Shown: positions 22,279 to 34,015, counted from the first letter of the stretch. The stretch: DNA of 64,000 nt from Flavobacteriia bacterium (GCA_009924735.1 RFQZ01000001.1:62001-126000); one strand, 5' to 3'. Notes: generated by a model from the letters alone, not told the origin. Program-made: numbers and translations.

Positions 22279-23903
22279 TGCAACGACTTTTCATTACCCT
22301 ACTCTTTTCATCTTTTCCATTCTTTTTTTTCTGTCAAAAACCAAAACTGGTTGTAGGCATTGTCGTGGATCAAATGTGTTACGAATACCTCTATCGGTTT
22401 CAACCGCACTTTGAAAAAGGTGGGTTTAACCGCTTGATGACAAAAGGGGTAAATTGTAGAAATACAAATTACAACTATGTCCCCACAGTTACCGGACCTG
22501 GCCATGCTTCCATTTATACGGGTACAACACCCTCTAACCATGGCATTGTAAACAACGAATGGTACGTTCGAAGCACGCAAAAAATGACAAATTGTGTCGC
22601 AGATGAAAGCGTACACACCGTGGGAAGTGATTCTAAAAAAGGCAAAGCATCTCCCCACAACCTGGAAACCGTAACCCTGACGGATCAATTAAAAATGACG
22701 TACCCAGATGCCCGGGTTTATGCGATGTCTATCAAGGATCGAGGCGCCATTCTGCCTGGAGGGCATTTAAGCAATGGAACCTTTTGGAATGACAATACTA
22801 CAGGGAAATTCATTTCAAGCTCCTATTTTGGTGAGAACCTACCAGAATGGTTGGTGGCCTTTAACGCAACCCACAATGCAGATACGTATTTACAGGATTG
22901 GAATTTGTCTGTATCCAAAGAATCCTACATCAATCAACTTGATAATTCCCCTTACGAAGTAACTTTGGAAGGGAAGAAAACCCCTGAATTCCCTTATAAC
23001 TTCACGCAGTTTGCCAAAGGAAATTACAGTATGTTTTGCCTATCTCCATTTGCGAATACGCTCCTCACAGACTTGGCCATTGAAACCATAAACCAAACGG
23101 AATTGGGAAGTAAAAAAGATGTGACAGACATGTTGTGCATCAGCTATTCTACGCCAGATTTGGTGGGACATGCCTTCGGACCTTATTCCATGGAAATTGA
23201 GGACATCTATATTCGTTTGGATAAAGACCTTTCGAAGTTGATGACGTATTTAGACAAAACCATTGGGAAAAATGATTACTTGCTTTTTCTAACCGCAGAC
23301 CACGCGGTGGTTCCTGTACCTCAACAGTTGAAAGACCAAAAACTTCCCGGAGGCTATTTCGATGCGAAAAAAGCAATGGCGAAAATTAAATCTTTACAAA
23401 AGGAAACCTTTGGGGCATCCTTGGTTGAGAAAGAAGAGAATTTAAACATTTATTTAAACCATCGCGCCATTGATTCTTTGAATTTAGACTTGCACACGGT
23501 GATCAACCAAACCAATGAATGGGTACTTTCTATGCCTGAAGTGAAATGTTCGGCCACGTCCATGCAGCTTACTTCAGGAAGTTCGGATGACCCTTGGGTT
23601 AAAATGATTCGCGAAGGATTTCACAAAGACAGAAGTGGGGATGTGCTTTTTATTTTAAAACCAGGATATTTGTCAGTGGATGAAGATACGGAAGCAAGTC
23701 ACAAAGGAACCTCCCACGGTGCGGCTTACAACTACGATACCCATGTTCCTTTGTTGTGGTATGGCAATCATTTAAAACACCAAGAGATTGTTCGTCCGAT
23801 TCAAATAGTTGACGTCGCTCCTACCCTTACACATTTCCTTAATTTACAGCGAAATGGGAGTATGATTGGACGTCCCATTGTGGAATTATTTGGTGGAGAG
23901 TAG
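22278..23903 (+). CDS. PafA-type alkaline phosphatase family protein
   Basis: [22 protein letters not shown]...[30 protein letters not shown]...[16 protein letters not shown]...[11 protein letters not shown]. Confidence 0.93.
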   Translation: MQRLFITLLFSSFPFFFFCQKPKLVVGIVVDQMCYEYLYRFQPHFEKGGFNRLMTKGVNCRNTNYNYVPTVTGPGHASIYTGTTPSNHGIVNNEWYVRSTQKMTNCVADESVHTVGSDSKKGKASPHNLETVTLTDQLKMTYPDARVYAMSIKDRGAILPGGHLSNGTFWNDNTTGKFISSSYFGENLPEWLVAFNATHNADTYLQDWNLSVSKESYINQLDNSPYEVTLEGKKTPEFPYNFTQFAKGNYSMFCLSPFANTLLTDLAIETINQTELGSKKDVTDMLCISYSTPDLVGHAFGPYSMEIEDIYIRLDKDLSKLMTYLDKTIGKNDYLLFLTADHAVVPVPQQLKDQKLPGGYFDAKKAMAKIKSLQKETFGASLVEKEENLNIYLNHRAIDSLNLDLHTVINQTNEWVLSMPEVKCSATSMQLTSGSSDDPWVKMIREGFHKDRSGDVLFILKPGYLSVDEDTEASHKGTSHGAAYNYDTHVPLLWYGNHLKHQEIVRPIQIVDVAPTLTHFLNLQRNGSMIGRPIVELFGGE

Positions 23904-24836
23904 GTAGTTTTTTACGTTTTGATTAATCCGGTAGATTAGGTTGGTTTGGTCAGGTTTTTCAAACTTTTTCCCTGTAATTTTCTCATAAAGCTCAATGTAT
24001 CGATCCGAAACAACCTTCACAAATTCATCAGGCATTGTTGGCAGGGTTTGACCGTCCAATCCTTGAAAACCATTTTCTATCAGCCAGATTCTAACAAACT
24101 CTTTGGAAAGCTGCAATTGTGGCTCTTTGTTGGATTGACGCTGCTCATACCCATCCGCATAAAAATACCTTGAAGAATCTGGGGTATGAATTTCATCGAT
24201 GAGCACAACTTTTCCATCTAACAAACCAAATTCGTATTTCGTATCCACCAAAATCAACCCTTGTTTGGCTGCCATTTCTGTGCCTCGCGCAAACAATTCT
24301 CGTGTATATTTTTCCATTTGCACATAGATGGTTTCCGGAACCAGGTTCTTGGCAAGAATGTCTTCCCTTGAGATGTCTTCATCATGACCTTCTTCTGCCT
24401 TAACTGCCGGCGTAATGATTGGTTCAGGGAATTTATCATTTTCAATCATGTTTTCGGGCATGTGAACCCCGCATATCGAGCGTTTGCCTGCATTGTATTC
24501 CCTAGCGGCATGCCCGGCCAAATAACCACGAATGACCATTTCTACGCGAATGGGCTCGCAAGCAAAGCCTATCGACACATTCGGATCGGGAGCATGTTGA
24601 AGCCAATTGGGGACGATGTCCTTTGTTTCTGACAAGAAATAGGTTGCTACTTGGTTTAACACCTGGCCTTTATAGGGAATTGCTTTGGGTAATATGTGAT
24701 CAAAAGCGCTAATTCTGTCTGAGGCTACCATGACCAATCTCCCATCATTTAGCGTATACACATCTCGCACTTTACCATGGTAAACATCGGTTTGACCTGG
24801 AAAGGTAAAAAACTCATTTTTGAGTGTTTGATTCAT
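23886..24836 (-). CDS. purC: Phosphoribosylaminoimidazole-succinocarboxamide synthase
   Basis: [43 protein letters not shown]...[17 protein letters not shown]. Confidence 0.96.
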   Translation of the reverse strand: MNQTLKNEFFTFPGQTDVYHGKVRDVYTLNDGRLVMVASDRISAFDHILPKAIPYKGQVLNQVATYFLSETKDIVPNWLQHAPDPNVSIGFACEPIRVEMVIRGYLAGHAAREYNAGKRSICGVHMPENMIENDKFPEPIITPAVKAEEGHDEDISREDILAKNLVPETIYVQMEKYTRELFARGTEMAAKQGLILVDTKYEFGLLDGKVVLIDEIHTPDSSRYFYADGYEQRQSNKEPQLQLSKEFVRIWLIENGFQGLDGQTLPTMPDEFVKVVSDRYIELYEKITGKKFEKPDQTNLIYRINQNVKNYLLSTK

Positions 24837-25803
24837 TTTTTTTAGAATTTTCCGCCAACTCTGCTTCGTCGAAAGCTTGAATTATTTTGGAGATTAGTTT
24901 ATGACGAATGATGTCGCTGTGACCCATTTTTATGATCTCAATGCCCTCAATGTCTTTTAATATATGTGTCGCATAGGCCAAACCAGAACGTTGTCGAGAG
25001 GGCAAGTCAACTTGAGACATGTCTCCGGTGATTACAAATTTTGCGGTCATTCCCATACGTGTTAGGAACATTTTCATTTGCATCAGGGTGGTGTTTTGTG
25101 CTTCATCTAGGATTACGAACGCCTTGTCTAAGGTCCTTCCACGCATGAATGCGAGGGGGGCAATTTCTATCACGCCAAATTCCAACATGTCTGCGAGTTT
25201 TTCGGGTGGAATCATGTCGCGAAGTGCGTCGTACAATGGCATCAAATAGGGATCCAATTTTTCTTTTAGGTCTCCTGGTAGGAATCCCAAATTTTCTCCG
25301 GCTTCTACAGCAGGCCTTGTCAACACGATGCGTTTGACTTCTTTGGCCTTCAGGGCACGTACAGCCATGGCTACAGCGGTATACGTTTTACCGGTTCCTG
25401 CGGGACCGATGGCAAATACCATGTCGTTTTTTTGAATGGCATCGACCAACTTTTTTTGGTTGATTGTTCTGGCTTTTATTTTCACACCACCGTTTCCGAA
25501 CACCAAGGTTTCCGAGCCGTTGTCGGTACTTAACAACTTTTCCCCATCGGCAAGCATAAGGTTGTCAATGTTATTCTCTGTCAAGACATTAAACTGTGTG
25601 AAATGCTGGACCATGAGGTTAAACTTAACTTCGAAATGATCGAGCATGTCTTCGTCTCCTTTTACGGTGATTTTATTGCCACGGGCGACGATGGATAATT
25701 TTGGAAAAAACGATTTTAGGTGCTTCAGGTTAAGGTTATTCACGCCAAAAAAAGCAGCGGGATTAACGCCTTCCAACTCTATGTTCCGGATGCTTAAGTT
25801 CAA
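24814..25803 (-). CDS. PhoH family protein
   Basis: [23 protein letters not shown]...[37 protein letters not shown]...[11 protein letters not shown]. Confidence 0.96.
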   Translation of the reverse strand: MNLSIRNIELEGVNPAAFFGVNNLNLKHLKSFFPKLSIVARGNKITVKGDEDMLDHFEVKFNLMVQHFTQFNVLTENNIDNLMLADGEKLLSTDNGSETLVFGNGGVKIKARTINQKKLVDAIQKNDMVFAIGPAGTGKTYTAVAMAVRALKAKEVKRIVLTRPAVEAGENLGFLPGDLKEKLDPYLMPLYDALRDMIPPEKLADMLEFGVIEIAPLAFMRGRTLDKAFVILDEAQNTTLMQMKMFLTRMGMTAKFVITGDMSQVDLPSRQRSGLAYATHILKDIEGIEIIKMGHSDIIRHKLISKIIQAFDEAELAENSKKNESNTQK

Positions 25804-25889
25804 TTAAAGTTATGTTGTATTTGAATACCTGTAAGAAAAAAATTTACTTTTGGTAAAATTAAAAAAATACCAAACACGAGCGAAAAAAA

Positions 25890-26765
25890 ATGCAAATCAT
25901 AACCCTAACATCTGACATCGGCCAAAGGGATTATTACATCGCTTCGGTTAAGGGGATGATTTACAAGAAAATTCCGGGCGCACAGATTGTTGACATCACA
26001 CATGAGGTTCGTCCATTCGACAATTTAGAGGCTGCCTATCACCTACGTTCATGTTTTGAATCTTTTCCAGACGGCACCATTCATATTATGGGCGTCGATG
26101 CTGAACCGCTCCTTCCTTCCTCAACGCTTTCACCTTACCTCGAAAATGCCATTTCGTTTCCCACCATTGTTATTTTTAAGTCTCAGTACTTTATCTCCAA
26201 TGACAATGGGTTTATCGGCGCATTTCTTGGGGATGATGTACCCGATCGCGTTTACCGTTATGTTCCTGAGCCATCGCAGGAAGGCCATTTGATTTTCACC
26301 ATGCGGGATTGCTTTGTGGACCTGGCTTTAAAAATTTCGCAAAAAACCCCTTTCACTTCATTTTGTAAGGACGTAGAATCTTACAAGCGTGCCTTCGTAC
26401 AGGCTCCATTGATCGAAAAGAACCAAATTCAAGGCGCGGTTATTCACATCGATGCCTTTGGGAACATCATCACCAACATATTGAAATCGGACTTTGAACG
26501 GTATGGCGAAAAAACACCTTTCATAATAAGTTACATTAAGCGATCCAATGACATTGACACCTTGTCAAAAGCCTACAATGAAGTGCCCATCGGAGAGCGA
26601 TTGGCGATATTTAATACCAATAATCGCCTAGAAATCGCCATAAACCAAGGCGCGAACGAAGGAAATGGAGGTGCGAATAAATTATTTGGGGTGCGTTTGG
26701 GCGAAATCGTACGTGTTACCTTTTATCCCGCAGGATCCATCACCACTTTAAATGAAATGTATTGA
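25890..26765 (+). CDS. SAM hydroxide adenosyltransferase (S-adenosyl-L-methionine hydrolase, DUF62 family)
   Basis: IITLTSDIGQRDYYIASVKGMIYKKIPGAQIVDITHEVRPFDNLEAAYHLRSC; FISNDNGFIG. Confidence 0.92.
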   Translation: MQIITLTSDIGQRDYYIASVKGMIYKKIPGAQIVDITHEVRPFDNLEAAYHLRSCFESFPDGTIHIMGVDAEPLLPSSTLSPYLENAISFPTIVIFKSQYFISNDNGFIGAFLGDDVPDRVYRYVPEPSQEGHLIFTMRDCFVDLALKISQKTPFTSFCKDVESYKRAFVQAPLIEKNQIQGAVIHIDAFGNIITNILKSDFERYGEKTPFIISYIKRSNDIDTLSKAYNEVPIGERLAIFNTNNRLEIAINQGANEGNGGANKLFGVRLGEIVRVTFYPAGSITTLNEMY

Positions 26766-27064
26766 TTACACGCATTGTAAAACTTTACTTTCATCCTGAT
26801 AAGGTTCAAGATTTTCTTGACTGTTTTGAGGACGTAAAACACAAAGTAAATCAATTTGAGGGCTGCAGGGGAATGAAACTAATGCGGTCAGAAACAGAGG
26901 TGGGACTTTTCTTTACGTACAGTCAATGGGACAGCGAATCTGCCTTGGAAAACTATCGAAATTCAGATACATTTAAAGGACTGTGGTCAAAGATAAAACC
27001 TTTCTTCAAAGAAAAATCCGGAGCGTGGACCGTAGCAGATTATTACAATGGATTTAATTCGTAA
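26762..27064 (+). CDS. Antibiotic biosynthesis monooxygenase (ABM)-fold protein
   Basis: ITRIVKLYFHPDKVQDFLDCFEDVKHKVNQFEGCRGMKLMRSE...TYSQWDSESALENYRNSD. Confidence 0.85.
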   Translation: MITRIVKLYFHPDKVQDFLDCFEDVKHKVNQFEGCRGMKLMRSETEVGLFFTYSQWDSESALENYRNSDTFKGLWSKIKPFFKEKSGAWTVADYYNGFNS

Positions 27065-27150
27065 TCTTGTTGTCGATAAGTTCAAGGGAAGAAATTCAGC
27101 TCACATTGCGCGGAAAATCCTAATTTTGAACTTCCGATATAAATTTTAAC

Positions 27151-27882
27151 ATGGTTGCGCTCTATTTAAAGGAAGTCAGAAGTTTTCTAAGTTCGGTGGT
27201 TGGGTATGTGTTCATATTGATTTACCTCATCGCAAGCTGGCTTTTCAATTGGATGCTTTCCTCCAACACCAACATTCTTGAAGGTTCCCAAGCAGATTTA
27301 ATTCCTTTTTTCAATAGCTCACCCTATATTTTCTTGGTACTCATTCCCGCCATCACCATGCGGTCCATTGCAGAAGAACGCAGAACGGGAACCATAGAGT
27401 TGTTGTTTACACGTCCCATTTCGGATTTAGGCATCTTGTTGGCTAAGTATTTTGCAGGGATTACCTTGTTGCTGATTTCAATTCTCCCTACCCTCATCTA
27501 TTATGCCTCCGTTTATTACCTTGGCAAACCTGTTGGCATCATCGACAACGGCGCTACTTTCACTTCCTATTTGGGACTTTTGTTGTTAGGTGCTACGTTC
27601 GTTTCCATCGGTATTTTCGCTTCCACCCTCACCTCCAGTCAAATTGTCGCGTTCATTATTTCGATGTCTTTATGCTACTTTCTTTACGATGGGTTAACCT
27701 TACTAGGGTCTTATGCCCAATTTGGAAATTTGGATTACATCATTCAATATTTTAGCATTAGTACGCACTATGAATCCATTAAAAAAGGCGTTATTGTGGC
27801 TGGAGATTTGGTTTATTTCCTCTCCCTGATTGTCTTCTTTCTAAGCGCTTCTTTGATCATCCTTAAAACCCTTAAGAAATAG
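27151..27882 (+). CDS. gldF: Gliding motility ABC transporter permease GldF
   Basis: ABC-2 permease, MVALYLKEVRSFLSSVVGYVFILIYLIASWLFNWML; adjacent to gldG. Confidence 0.92.
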   Translation: MVALYLKEVRSFLSSVVGYVFILIYLIASWLFNWMLSSNTNILEGSQADLIPFFNSSPYIFLVLIPAITMRSIAEERRTGTIELLFTRPISDLGILLAKYFAGITLLLISILPTLIYYASVYYLGKPVGIIDNGATFTSYLGLLLLGATFVSIGIFASTLTSSQIVAFIISMSLCYFLYDGLTLLGSYAQFGNLDYIIQYFSISTHYESIKKGVIVAGDLVYFLSLIVFFLSASLIILKTLKK

Positions 27883-27885
27883 AAC

Positions 27886-29673
27886 ATGGCTAAAAGAAGT
27901 TCAAAAGGTTTTTATAATTGGAGCTACTTTTTGGGTTTGGTGGCCATCCTTATTTTCCTAAATGTTATTGGTTCTTTGGTCCATATGAAAGCCGACATGA
28001 CGGAGGACCAGCGCTATTCTTTGGCACCGGGAACCAAGCGGTTTTTAAGTGAAGAAAAAAACTTTCCCAATCGAATTTCAGTAAAAATTTACCTCGATGG
28101 TGATTTACCTGCTGACCTACAAAGTTTTAGAAATGCCATTGAAGATAAGTTAAAGGATTTTAAAGACTTGGCGGGAAATCGCATTGAATATCAGTTCATC
28201 AATCCCAATCCAGAGAATGCAAAGGAGGATGAAAAAAGGGCACTCCACACGAATTTATACAAACAAGGACAGGGGATTTTGCCCATGGATGTTGTGTACA
28301 TGAAAGACGGTACCCAAACCCAAATGATGTTGTGGCCGGGTGCTGAAATCGCCTATTCCTCCAATGGAATCATTAAGGAAACCACCATCCAATTTCTTCC
28401 GGGAACGCAACCAGGTAAACCAATGAATTTGGACAACCTGAATGAAACTTTGGAAAATGCCTTGAATAATTTAGAATACAACCTTCTTTCTGCAATACGG
28501 AAAATCACCCAAATTGAAAAGAAGCGCATTGCGTTTTTACAAGGTCACGGAGAATTGAAGGATGGGGAAACCATACGAGCCCGTGCCATTCTCGCGCCTT
28601 ATTTCTCGTTGACAAAAGTGAATCTGAATGATACCCTAAGCGCGCTCGACGGCGTGGATGGATTGATCATCGCAGACCCAAAACTCCCTTTTACCAACAA
28701 AGATTTATACATCATCGATCAATTTGTTATGAAAGGCGGAAAACTCATGGTTTTCATGAATGAACTGCAATTCATTGATGATTCCTTGATGGCGAGAGGT
28801 GTAACCCATACCATGCGGAAAAACCTGAAAATAGATAACATGCTCTTTGATTATGGGATTAAAATTCATGAAAATTTAGTGGTTGACGCCCAATGCGGCC
28901 CTAAAATAGTCCCTTACGCTGACCAGACCTTGGTGCCTTGGTTTTTCCACATTTTAGCAACGCCATCTACTCACCCCATTACCCGAAACCTTGAGCCTGT
29001 TTCCTTGGAATACGCAAACGAGCTGCAACTCATTAATACCACCGGTGTGAAGTTGACAAAAATTTTAACCACCTCGACCAATGCGAACAAAACCGGATTG
29101 GCACCGCTCATCAGCTTGGCAATGCCTGCTTCTTATGGTGAAAATCCCAAATTGGCTGAGAACCCAAAGGATGACGTAAATAAAATCACGCTTGCTGCCA
29201 TTGCGGAAGGAAGCTTTCAATCCCACTTTAAAAATCGGATCGTAGGAAAATTTGCCGATCCAAAACTTTCTGGATTTCTAAGCCAAAGCAAAGTTGAAAG
29301 CAAGATTTTTGTGGTTGGAAATGGACGATTTCTTGCCAATGAATACGACTCTATGCCCGATGGAAAAGGAGGGATTTCTTTCCGCGCCAATCCTTTTAAT
29401 GAACTTAAAATGAACCGTGTATTGGCCGAAAGAAGGATTCCTTTGTTTTATGGAAACCAAGAATTCATCCAAAACCTGGTGGACTATATGATGGGCGACA
29501 ATTCCGTTTTAGACATACGAAGTCGACAAATTGACATCAAAGAAATTGACAAGGAGAAAGTGAAATCACAAGGAAAAACCTTAAAGTACTTAAACCTATT
29601 CGGACCTGTTTTGCTTATCCTACTTTTTGGGTTTGTAATGTTCCTCATTCGTAAAATGAAATACACTAAATGA
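27886..29673 (+). CDS. gldG: Gliding motility-associated ABC transporter substrate-binding protein GldG
   Basis: MTEDQRYSLAPGTKRFL...; order gldF-gldG-(membrane protein)-dnaN. Confidence 0.92.
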   Translation: MAKRSSKGFYNWSYFLGLVAILIFLNVIGSLVHMKADMTEDQRYSLAPGTKRFLSEEKNFPNRISVKIYLDGDLPADLQSFRNAIEDKLKDFKDLAGNRIEYQFINPNPENAKEDEKRALHTNLYKQGQGILPMDVVYMKDGTQTQMMLWPGAEIAYSSNGIIKETTIQFLPGTQPGKPMNLDNLNETLENALNNLEYNLLSAIRKITQIEKKRIAFLQGHGELKDGETIRARAILAPYFSLTKVNLNDTLSALDGVDGLIIADPKLPFTNKDLYIIDQFVMKGGKLMVFMNELQFIDDSLMARGVTHTMRKNLKIDNMLFDYGIKIHENLVVDAQCGPKIVPYADQTLVPWFFHILATPSTHPITRNLEPVSLEYANELQLINTTGVKLTKILTTSTNANKTGLAPLISLAMPASYGENPKLAENPKDDVNKITLAAIAEGSFQSHFKNRIVGKFADPKLSGFLSQSKVESKIFVVGNGRFLANEYDSMPDGKGGISFRANPFNELKMNRVLAERRIPLFYGNQEFIQNLVDYMMGDNSVLDIRSRQIDIKEIDKEKVKSQGKTLKYLNLFGPVLLILLFGFVMFLIRKMKYTK

Positions 29674-30692
29674 ATCGATTGAAAAAGCCCATTTTACTCG
29701 TTGTATTGTTGGCCATTTTGGTCGCCTTGATTTTGTTCACCCAAAAATTAATGAAGTCAAAAGGGAATTCAGACGGCGAAAGAATAGATTTCGCCATCGA
29801 AGACACCACGTCGATCACAAAAATAACCATCGAAGACCCGCTTTCTACCACCATCACTTTGGTTAACAACGAAGGGAATTGGACAGATTCTCACGGGCAA
29901 TGTGTTGCGCAAAGCAATGTCAGCTACATCCTAGACGCTGCGAAATTCATTGAATTTAAAGGGTATTTACCTAAGAATTCGCAGAAAAAATTTACGGAAT
30001 TAATGTCTACCCAGCATACAAAGGTGACTTTTTATGTCAATGGTGATTATGAAAAAACTTGGTACATCGGTCCGCCAGCACAAGACCACTATGGTCAAAT
30101 TATGTTGTTGGAAACAGCCGATGGAAAAAGCACTGAACCGGTCATGATGCGCATTAAAGGTGTAAATGGAATCATTTCTCCAAGGTTTTTTGCAGATGCC
30201 AGAAAATGGATGTGCACAGAAATCTTTGCCTTAAGCCCAAATCAAATTAAATCTGTAGACATTAACCACCTTGAAAACCCAAGCCAAAGCTTTAAGATTG
30301 TTCAGAATCGAAACCGATTTGACGTTACTTCGCGCGGGTCAAAACTGCGTGTTGTCGACACCATGAACGTATACCGATACCTTCAAGCCTATCATAAAAT
30401 ACATTTTAACCTGGCCAATTTTGAATTGAATAAATCGGAATGTGCTGCCATGAAACGCTCAACCCCGTTTTGTGTCCTAACCTTGAAGGAAACCAGCGGA
30501 AAAACTACGAAATTGAAAATGTTCAGGATAAAAACCAAGGAACCCCAACGGGACGAATTTGGCGCCTGGGTCAACATGGATATGAATGTGTTTTGGTGTC
30601 AACTTCCGAATGGTTCGCTGGTGAAATGCCAATATTACGTATTCAACCCAATCCTACTGGGAAATGTCTATTTCCCATCCTTGACGCAATAA
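29670..30692 (+). CDS. Membrane-anchored protein, DUF4340-like
   Basis: N-terminal TM helix then beta-rich soluble part; overlaps gldG stop. Confidence 0.55.
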   Translation: MNRLKKPILLVVLLAILVALILFTQKLMKSKGNSDGERIDFAIEDTTSITKITIEDPLSTTITLVNNEGNWTDSHGQCVAQSNVSYILDAAKFIEFKGYLPKNSQKKFTELMSTQHTKVTFYVNGDYEKTWYIGPPAQDHYGQIMLLETADGKSTEPVMMRIKGVNGIISPRFFADARKWMCTEIFALSPNQIKSVDINHLENPSQSFKIVQNRNRFDVTSRGSKLRVVDTMNVYRYLQAYHKIHFNLANFELNKSECAAMKRSTPFCVLTLKETSGKTTKLKMFRIKTKEPQRDEFGAWVNMDMNVFWCQLPNGSLVKCQYYVFNPILLGNVYFPSLTQ

Positions 30693-30776
30693 AATTAACA
30701 ACATCTCCCGAGAGTTATGAACGCAATGGAATAAGTTTCCAAACTATTGTTATTTTTGTTTTCTCATTTACAGATT

Positions 30777-31898
30777 ATGAACTTCATTACATCAAGTAGC
30801 ACACTTCTAAGCCATCTTCAAAGCATTTCTGGCGCACTCAGCAGCAATACAAAAATGCCGATTTTAGATAATTTTCTGTTTTCTATTACCGGAAACACGT
30901 TAACGTTGTCCGCCACGGATTTAGAAACGACCATGATTACGCATTTTGAGGTGCAATCAGACGAAGATGGAAAAATTGCCATCCCAGCAAAACTGATTTT
31001 AGATGTGCTAAAAAGCCTACCAGACCAACCCTGCACATTTAGAATCAACATGGCTGACTTCATGGTTGAGATTACCTACGACAACGGTAAATCAAAAATG
31101 TCAGGCTTTAACAGCGAAGAATTCCCTAAAATGCCCGCAGTAGAATACGGAAGTTCCATTGAGTTAACAGGTGAAATCCTTTCCAGTGCGATTCAAAAAA
31201 CCCTTTTTGCGATTGGAACCGACGAAATGCGCCCGGTAATGACAGGCGTTTATTGTCACTTTTCTCCAGAGGACATCACCTTTGTGGGTACAGATGCCCA
31301 TAAATTGGTTCGATACAGACGTAAGGACATTACTACACAAAGTAACTCCGCCTTTATCATTCCTAAAAAACCATTGAATTTATTGAAGACAAACCTTCGA
31401 GGGGATGAAATGGTTAAACTGGAATACAACGAAACAAATGCAACCTTTACCTTTAATGACTTGACCTTGGTTTGTCGATTGATTGACGGTAAATACCCAA
31501 ATTATGAGGCGGTGATTCCAAAAGAAAATCCAAACGTCCTTACCATTGACAGGTTGCAATTTTTAAACAGCTTGAAAAGGGTGTCCATCTTTTCGAATAA
31601 GTCTACCCATCAAGTGAAACTAAAGCTTGCCGGTTCTGAGCTTCAATTGTATGCTGAAGACATGGATTTTTCTAACGAAGCGAATGAAAGATTGACATGT
31701 AACTACGACGGTAATGACATGGAAATTGGTTTTAATTCTCGCTTTTTGGTGGAAATGCTTGCCAATTTAGAAATTGAAATGGTACAACTCGCCATGAGTG
31801 AACCCTCAAGGGCAGGATTGCTTACGCCGTCTGCCAGTCCAAACGTAAATGAAGACATCTTAATGCTGGTAATGCCAGTGATGCTTACTCGTCCATAA
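30777..31898 (+). CDS. dnaN: DNA polymerase III subunit beta
   Basis: MNFITSSSTLLSHLQSISGALSSNTKMPILDNFLFSITGNTLTLSATDLETTM; internal start preferred because TATTTTTG at 30751-30758 looks like the promoter -7 box. Confidence 0.95.
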   Translation: MNFITSSSTLLSHLQSISGALSSNTKMPILDNFLFSITGNTLTLSATDLETTMITHFEVQSDEDGKIAIPAKLILDVLKSLPDQPCTFRINMADFMVEITYDNGKSKMSGFNSEEFPKMPAVEYGSSIELTGEILSSAIQKTLFAIGTDEMRPVMTGVYCHFSPEDITFVGTDAHKLVRYRRKDITTQSNSAFIIPKKPLNLLKTNLRGDEMVKLEYNETNATFTFNDLTLVCRLIDGKYPNYEAVIPKENPNVLTIDRLQFLNSLKRVSIFSNKSTHQVKLKLAGSELQLYAEDMDFSNEANERLTCNYDGNDMEIGFNSRFLVEMLANLEIEMVQLAMSEPSRAGLLTPSASPNVNEDILMLVMPVMLTRP

Positions 31899-32965
31899 TG
31901 TCACCTGAAAAACTCAACATTCGCAATTTAACCTTCGAGGAATTAAAAACAGCGGTTGTTGCGTTAGGTTTACCCGCATTCCGTACCCAACAAATCTATG
32001 AATGGCTCTGGAAAAAAAATGTAGGGACTTTTGATGACATGAAAAACCTTGGTAAGGGTGCAATAGACGCGCTTAACGAATTGTATTTCATAGATAGAAT
32101 TTCGACCAAAGAAATCCAAACCAGCAACGACAAAACGCTAAAGTGTGCTTTTGAAACCTACGACCACAAAATCGTGGAAGGCGTTTTGATTCCAACGGCT
32201 ACAAGAATGACCGCTTGTATTTCATCGCAAGTCGGCTGCAGCTTATCTTGTGCATTTTGTGCTACCGGTAAATTAAAATTGCTTCGGAACCTCACGCCAG
32301 GGGAAATCGTCGACCAAGTCGTCGAATTAAGAAACTTGGCACTGGAAAAATACGGGATTGCTTTGTCAAATATTGTTTTCATGGGAATGGGTGAACCTTT
32401 GCTAAACTATAAAAATGTAATTCAATCCATTGAAATCATGTCCGCTGAACGTGGACTTTTTATCAGCCCTAGGAGAATCACATTGTCTACAGCAGGCATC
32501 GCGAAAATGATTAAAAAACTAGGAGATGAGGAAGTTCGTTTTAACCTTGCACTTTCCCTACACGCCGCCACAGATGCAAAAAGAAGCAAGGTGATGGAAA
32601 TCAACGATTCCAATGATTTGGAGTCCTTGCGAGATGCCCTCTCGTATTTTCACGAGAAAACACAGTCCAGGATTACGTTTGAATACATTTTATTCAAGGA
32701 TTTTAACGATTCTCTGTCTGATGCAGCGGACTTGGCAAAGTTCTCAAGATGTGTACCGTGTAAAATCAATCTGATAGAATACAATCCGATTGGTGATCCC
32801 TTCTTTGAAAAAGCAAGCTTTGATAATACGCAAGCATTCTCAGAATTTTTGGAAGAAAAAAACATGATTGTCAACGTGCGAAGAAGCAGGGGAAAAGACA
32901 TCGATGCTGCTTGTGGACAGCTTGCAAATAAAAATAAAATGGTTCTAAAAGCAGAGCAAAAGTAG
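31898..32965 (+). CDS. rlmN: 23S rRNA (adenine(2503)-C(2))-methyltransferase RlmN
   Basis: CISSQVGCSLSCAFCATGKLKLLRNLTPGEIVDQV...NIVFMGMGEPLLNY. Confidence 0.97.
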   Translation: MSPEKLNIRNLTFEELKTAVVALGLPAFRTQQIYEWLWKKNVGTFDDMKNLGKGAIDALNELYFIDRISTKEIQTSNDKTLKCAFETYDHKIVEGVLIPTATRMTACISSQVGCSLSCAFCATGKLKLLRNLTPGEIVDQVVELRNLALEKYGIALSNIVFMGMGEPLLNYKNVIQSIEIMSAERGLFISPRRITLSTAGIAKMIKKLGDEEVRFNLALSLHAATDAKRSKVMEINDSNDLESLRDALSYFHEKTQSRITFEYILFKDFNDSLSDAADLAKFSRCVPCKINLIEYNPIGDPFFEKASFDNTQAFSEFLEEKNMIVNVRRSRGKDIDAACGQLANKNKMVLKAEQK

Positions 32966-32966
32966 C

Positions 32967-33863
32967 TTACAGAATTTCACGCAATTGGATCATGCTTTCC
33001 AAGGTCTCTGTTTCCCCATTCATTTTACAGAAAGTTTCATAGGTGGAGATGTATCTTCGAAGAATGCGTGTATTTGAAGAGGGCTCGAAAAATCCGCGCT
33101 GCGGTTTAATGTCCATTTCACTTAGAAAATCTGTCATGTGTTGACCATCGAACAGTACACCGTTGTTTGTTGGATTGATGTAAAAAAGCACCCCATAATC
33201 ATTCTCAAGCTCTGATAGCATACCTAAATGGTTGTCATCCATCCAAGCCAATACAAATACATAAGGGAAATCAACGCCATAAATGGGTAAATCCAACTGA
33301 TTGGCCAAGATGGAATAAAGGATTCCTACCGTAAGCGGATGGCCTATTTTAGATTCCAGTACTTTCTCAATGTCCAAGGACTCAATGAATGGAACGGTTT
33401 CTTGGGTTACTTGGAATCCGAGCACTTCGTAAAATACGTGGTTAAAAATTTTAACTTGTTCAAAAGAAGTCTGATTGTCATTCAGTTCCAACCAAATGGC
33501 CCTTCGAATTTCAGCAATTTTTTCAGAAACCTTCGCGTCATCCAAATACACATTGTGAAAGCGATTCAAGGTAATGATTCCATTTAGCAAATCCTTGTCA
33601 TCCGATTTTTTCCAAGCGTCCAATGATTTATAGAGTTCTTCGCAACGAAGTTCCTTGCAAATTTCTTCTGCCCTCTGTTGTTGTAAATCTTGCCTATTGT
33701 CTGCTATGATTTTCTCAAGGATTGGCAGCACTCGAATGCGTTCAGCTTTGATCAAAGACTTTATGACACAAAAGATTTTCTCATCTGGATCTTCCAGAAG
33801 CGAAACAAGGGCATTTAATTTTTTTACGGAAATAATCACGGTGTAAAAGTATTTGCGCAGCAC
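32967..33863 (-). CDS. SirB1/transglutaminase-like protein
   Basis: LNRFHNVYLDDAKVSEKIAEIRRAIWLELNDNQTSFEQVKIFNHVFYEVLGFQ...IGHPLTVGILYSILANQLDLPIYGVDFP. Confidence 0.8.
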   Translation of the reverse strand: MLRKYFYTVIISVKKLNALVSLLEDPDEKIFCVIKSLIKAERIRVLPILEKIIADNRQDLQQQRAEEICKELRCEELYKSLDAWKKSDDKDLLNGIITLNRFHNVYLDDAKVSEKIAEIRRAIWLELNDNQTSFEQVKIFNHVFYEVLGFQVTQETVPFIESLDIEKVLESKIGHPLTVGILYSILANQLDLPIYGVDFPYVFVLAWMDDNHLGMLSELENDYGVLFYINPTNNGVLFDGQHMTDFLSEMDIKPQRGFFEPSSNTRILRRYISTYETFCKMNGETETLESMIQLREIL

Positions 33864-33990
33864 CTACGAAAACTTCGAAGGAAAAATGTTTATCCATAAT
33901 ATAATGTTAATTGGGATGTAACCATTCCGAATTTAGGACGTTAAAAAACCTCAGAAATCAAATGAGCTATGCTACAGGTTATTTGAAGGA

Positions 33991-34015
33991 AGGGGGGCAG
34001 TGCCCCCTTTTTTTA
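33991..34015 (+). terminator. Strong hairpin/T-run upstream of a lipoprotein gene
   Basis: AGGGGGGCAGTGCCCCCTTTTTTT; no + strand gene precedes it. Confidence 0.7.

Noticed and set aside
25890-26765. Annotation as a SAM-dependent chlorinase/fluorinase
   Set aside because: The broad DUF62 family is mostly SAM hydrolases (hydroxide adenosyltransferases) in non-producer bacteria; nothing here supports halogenation.
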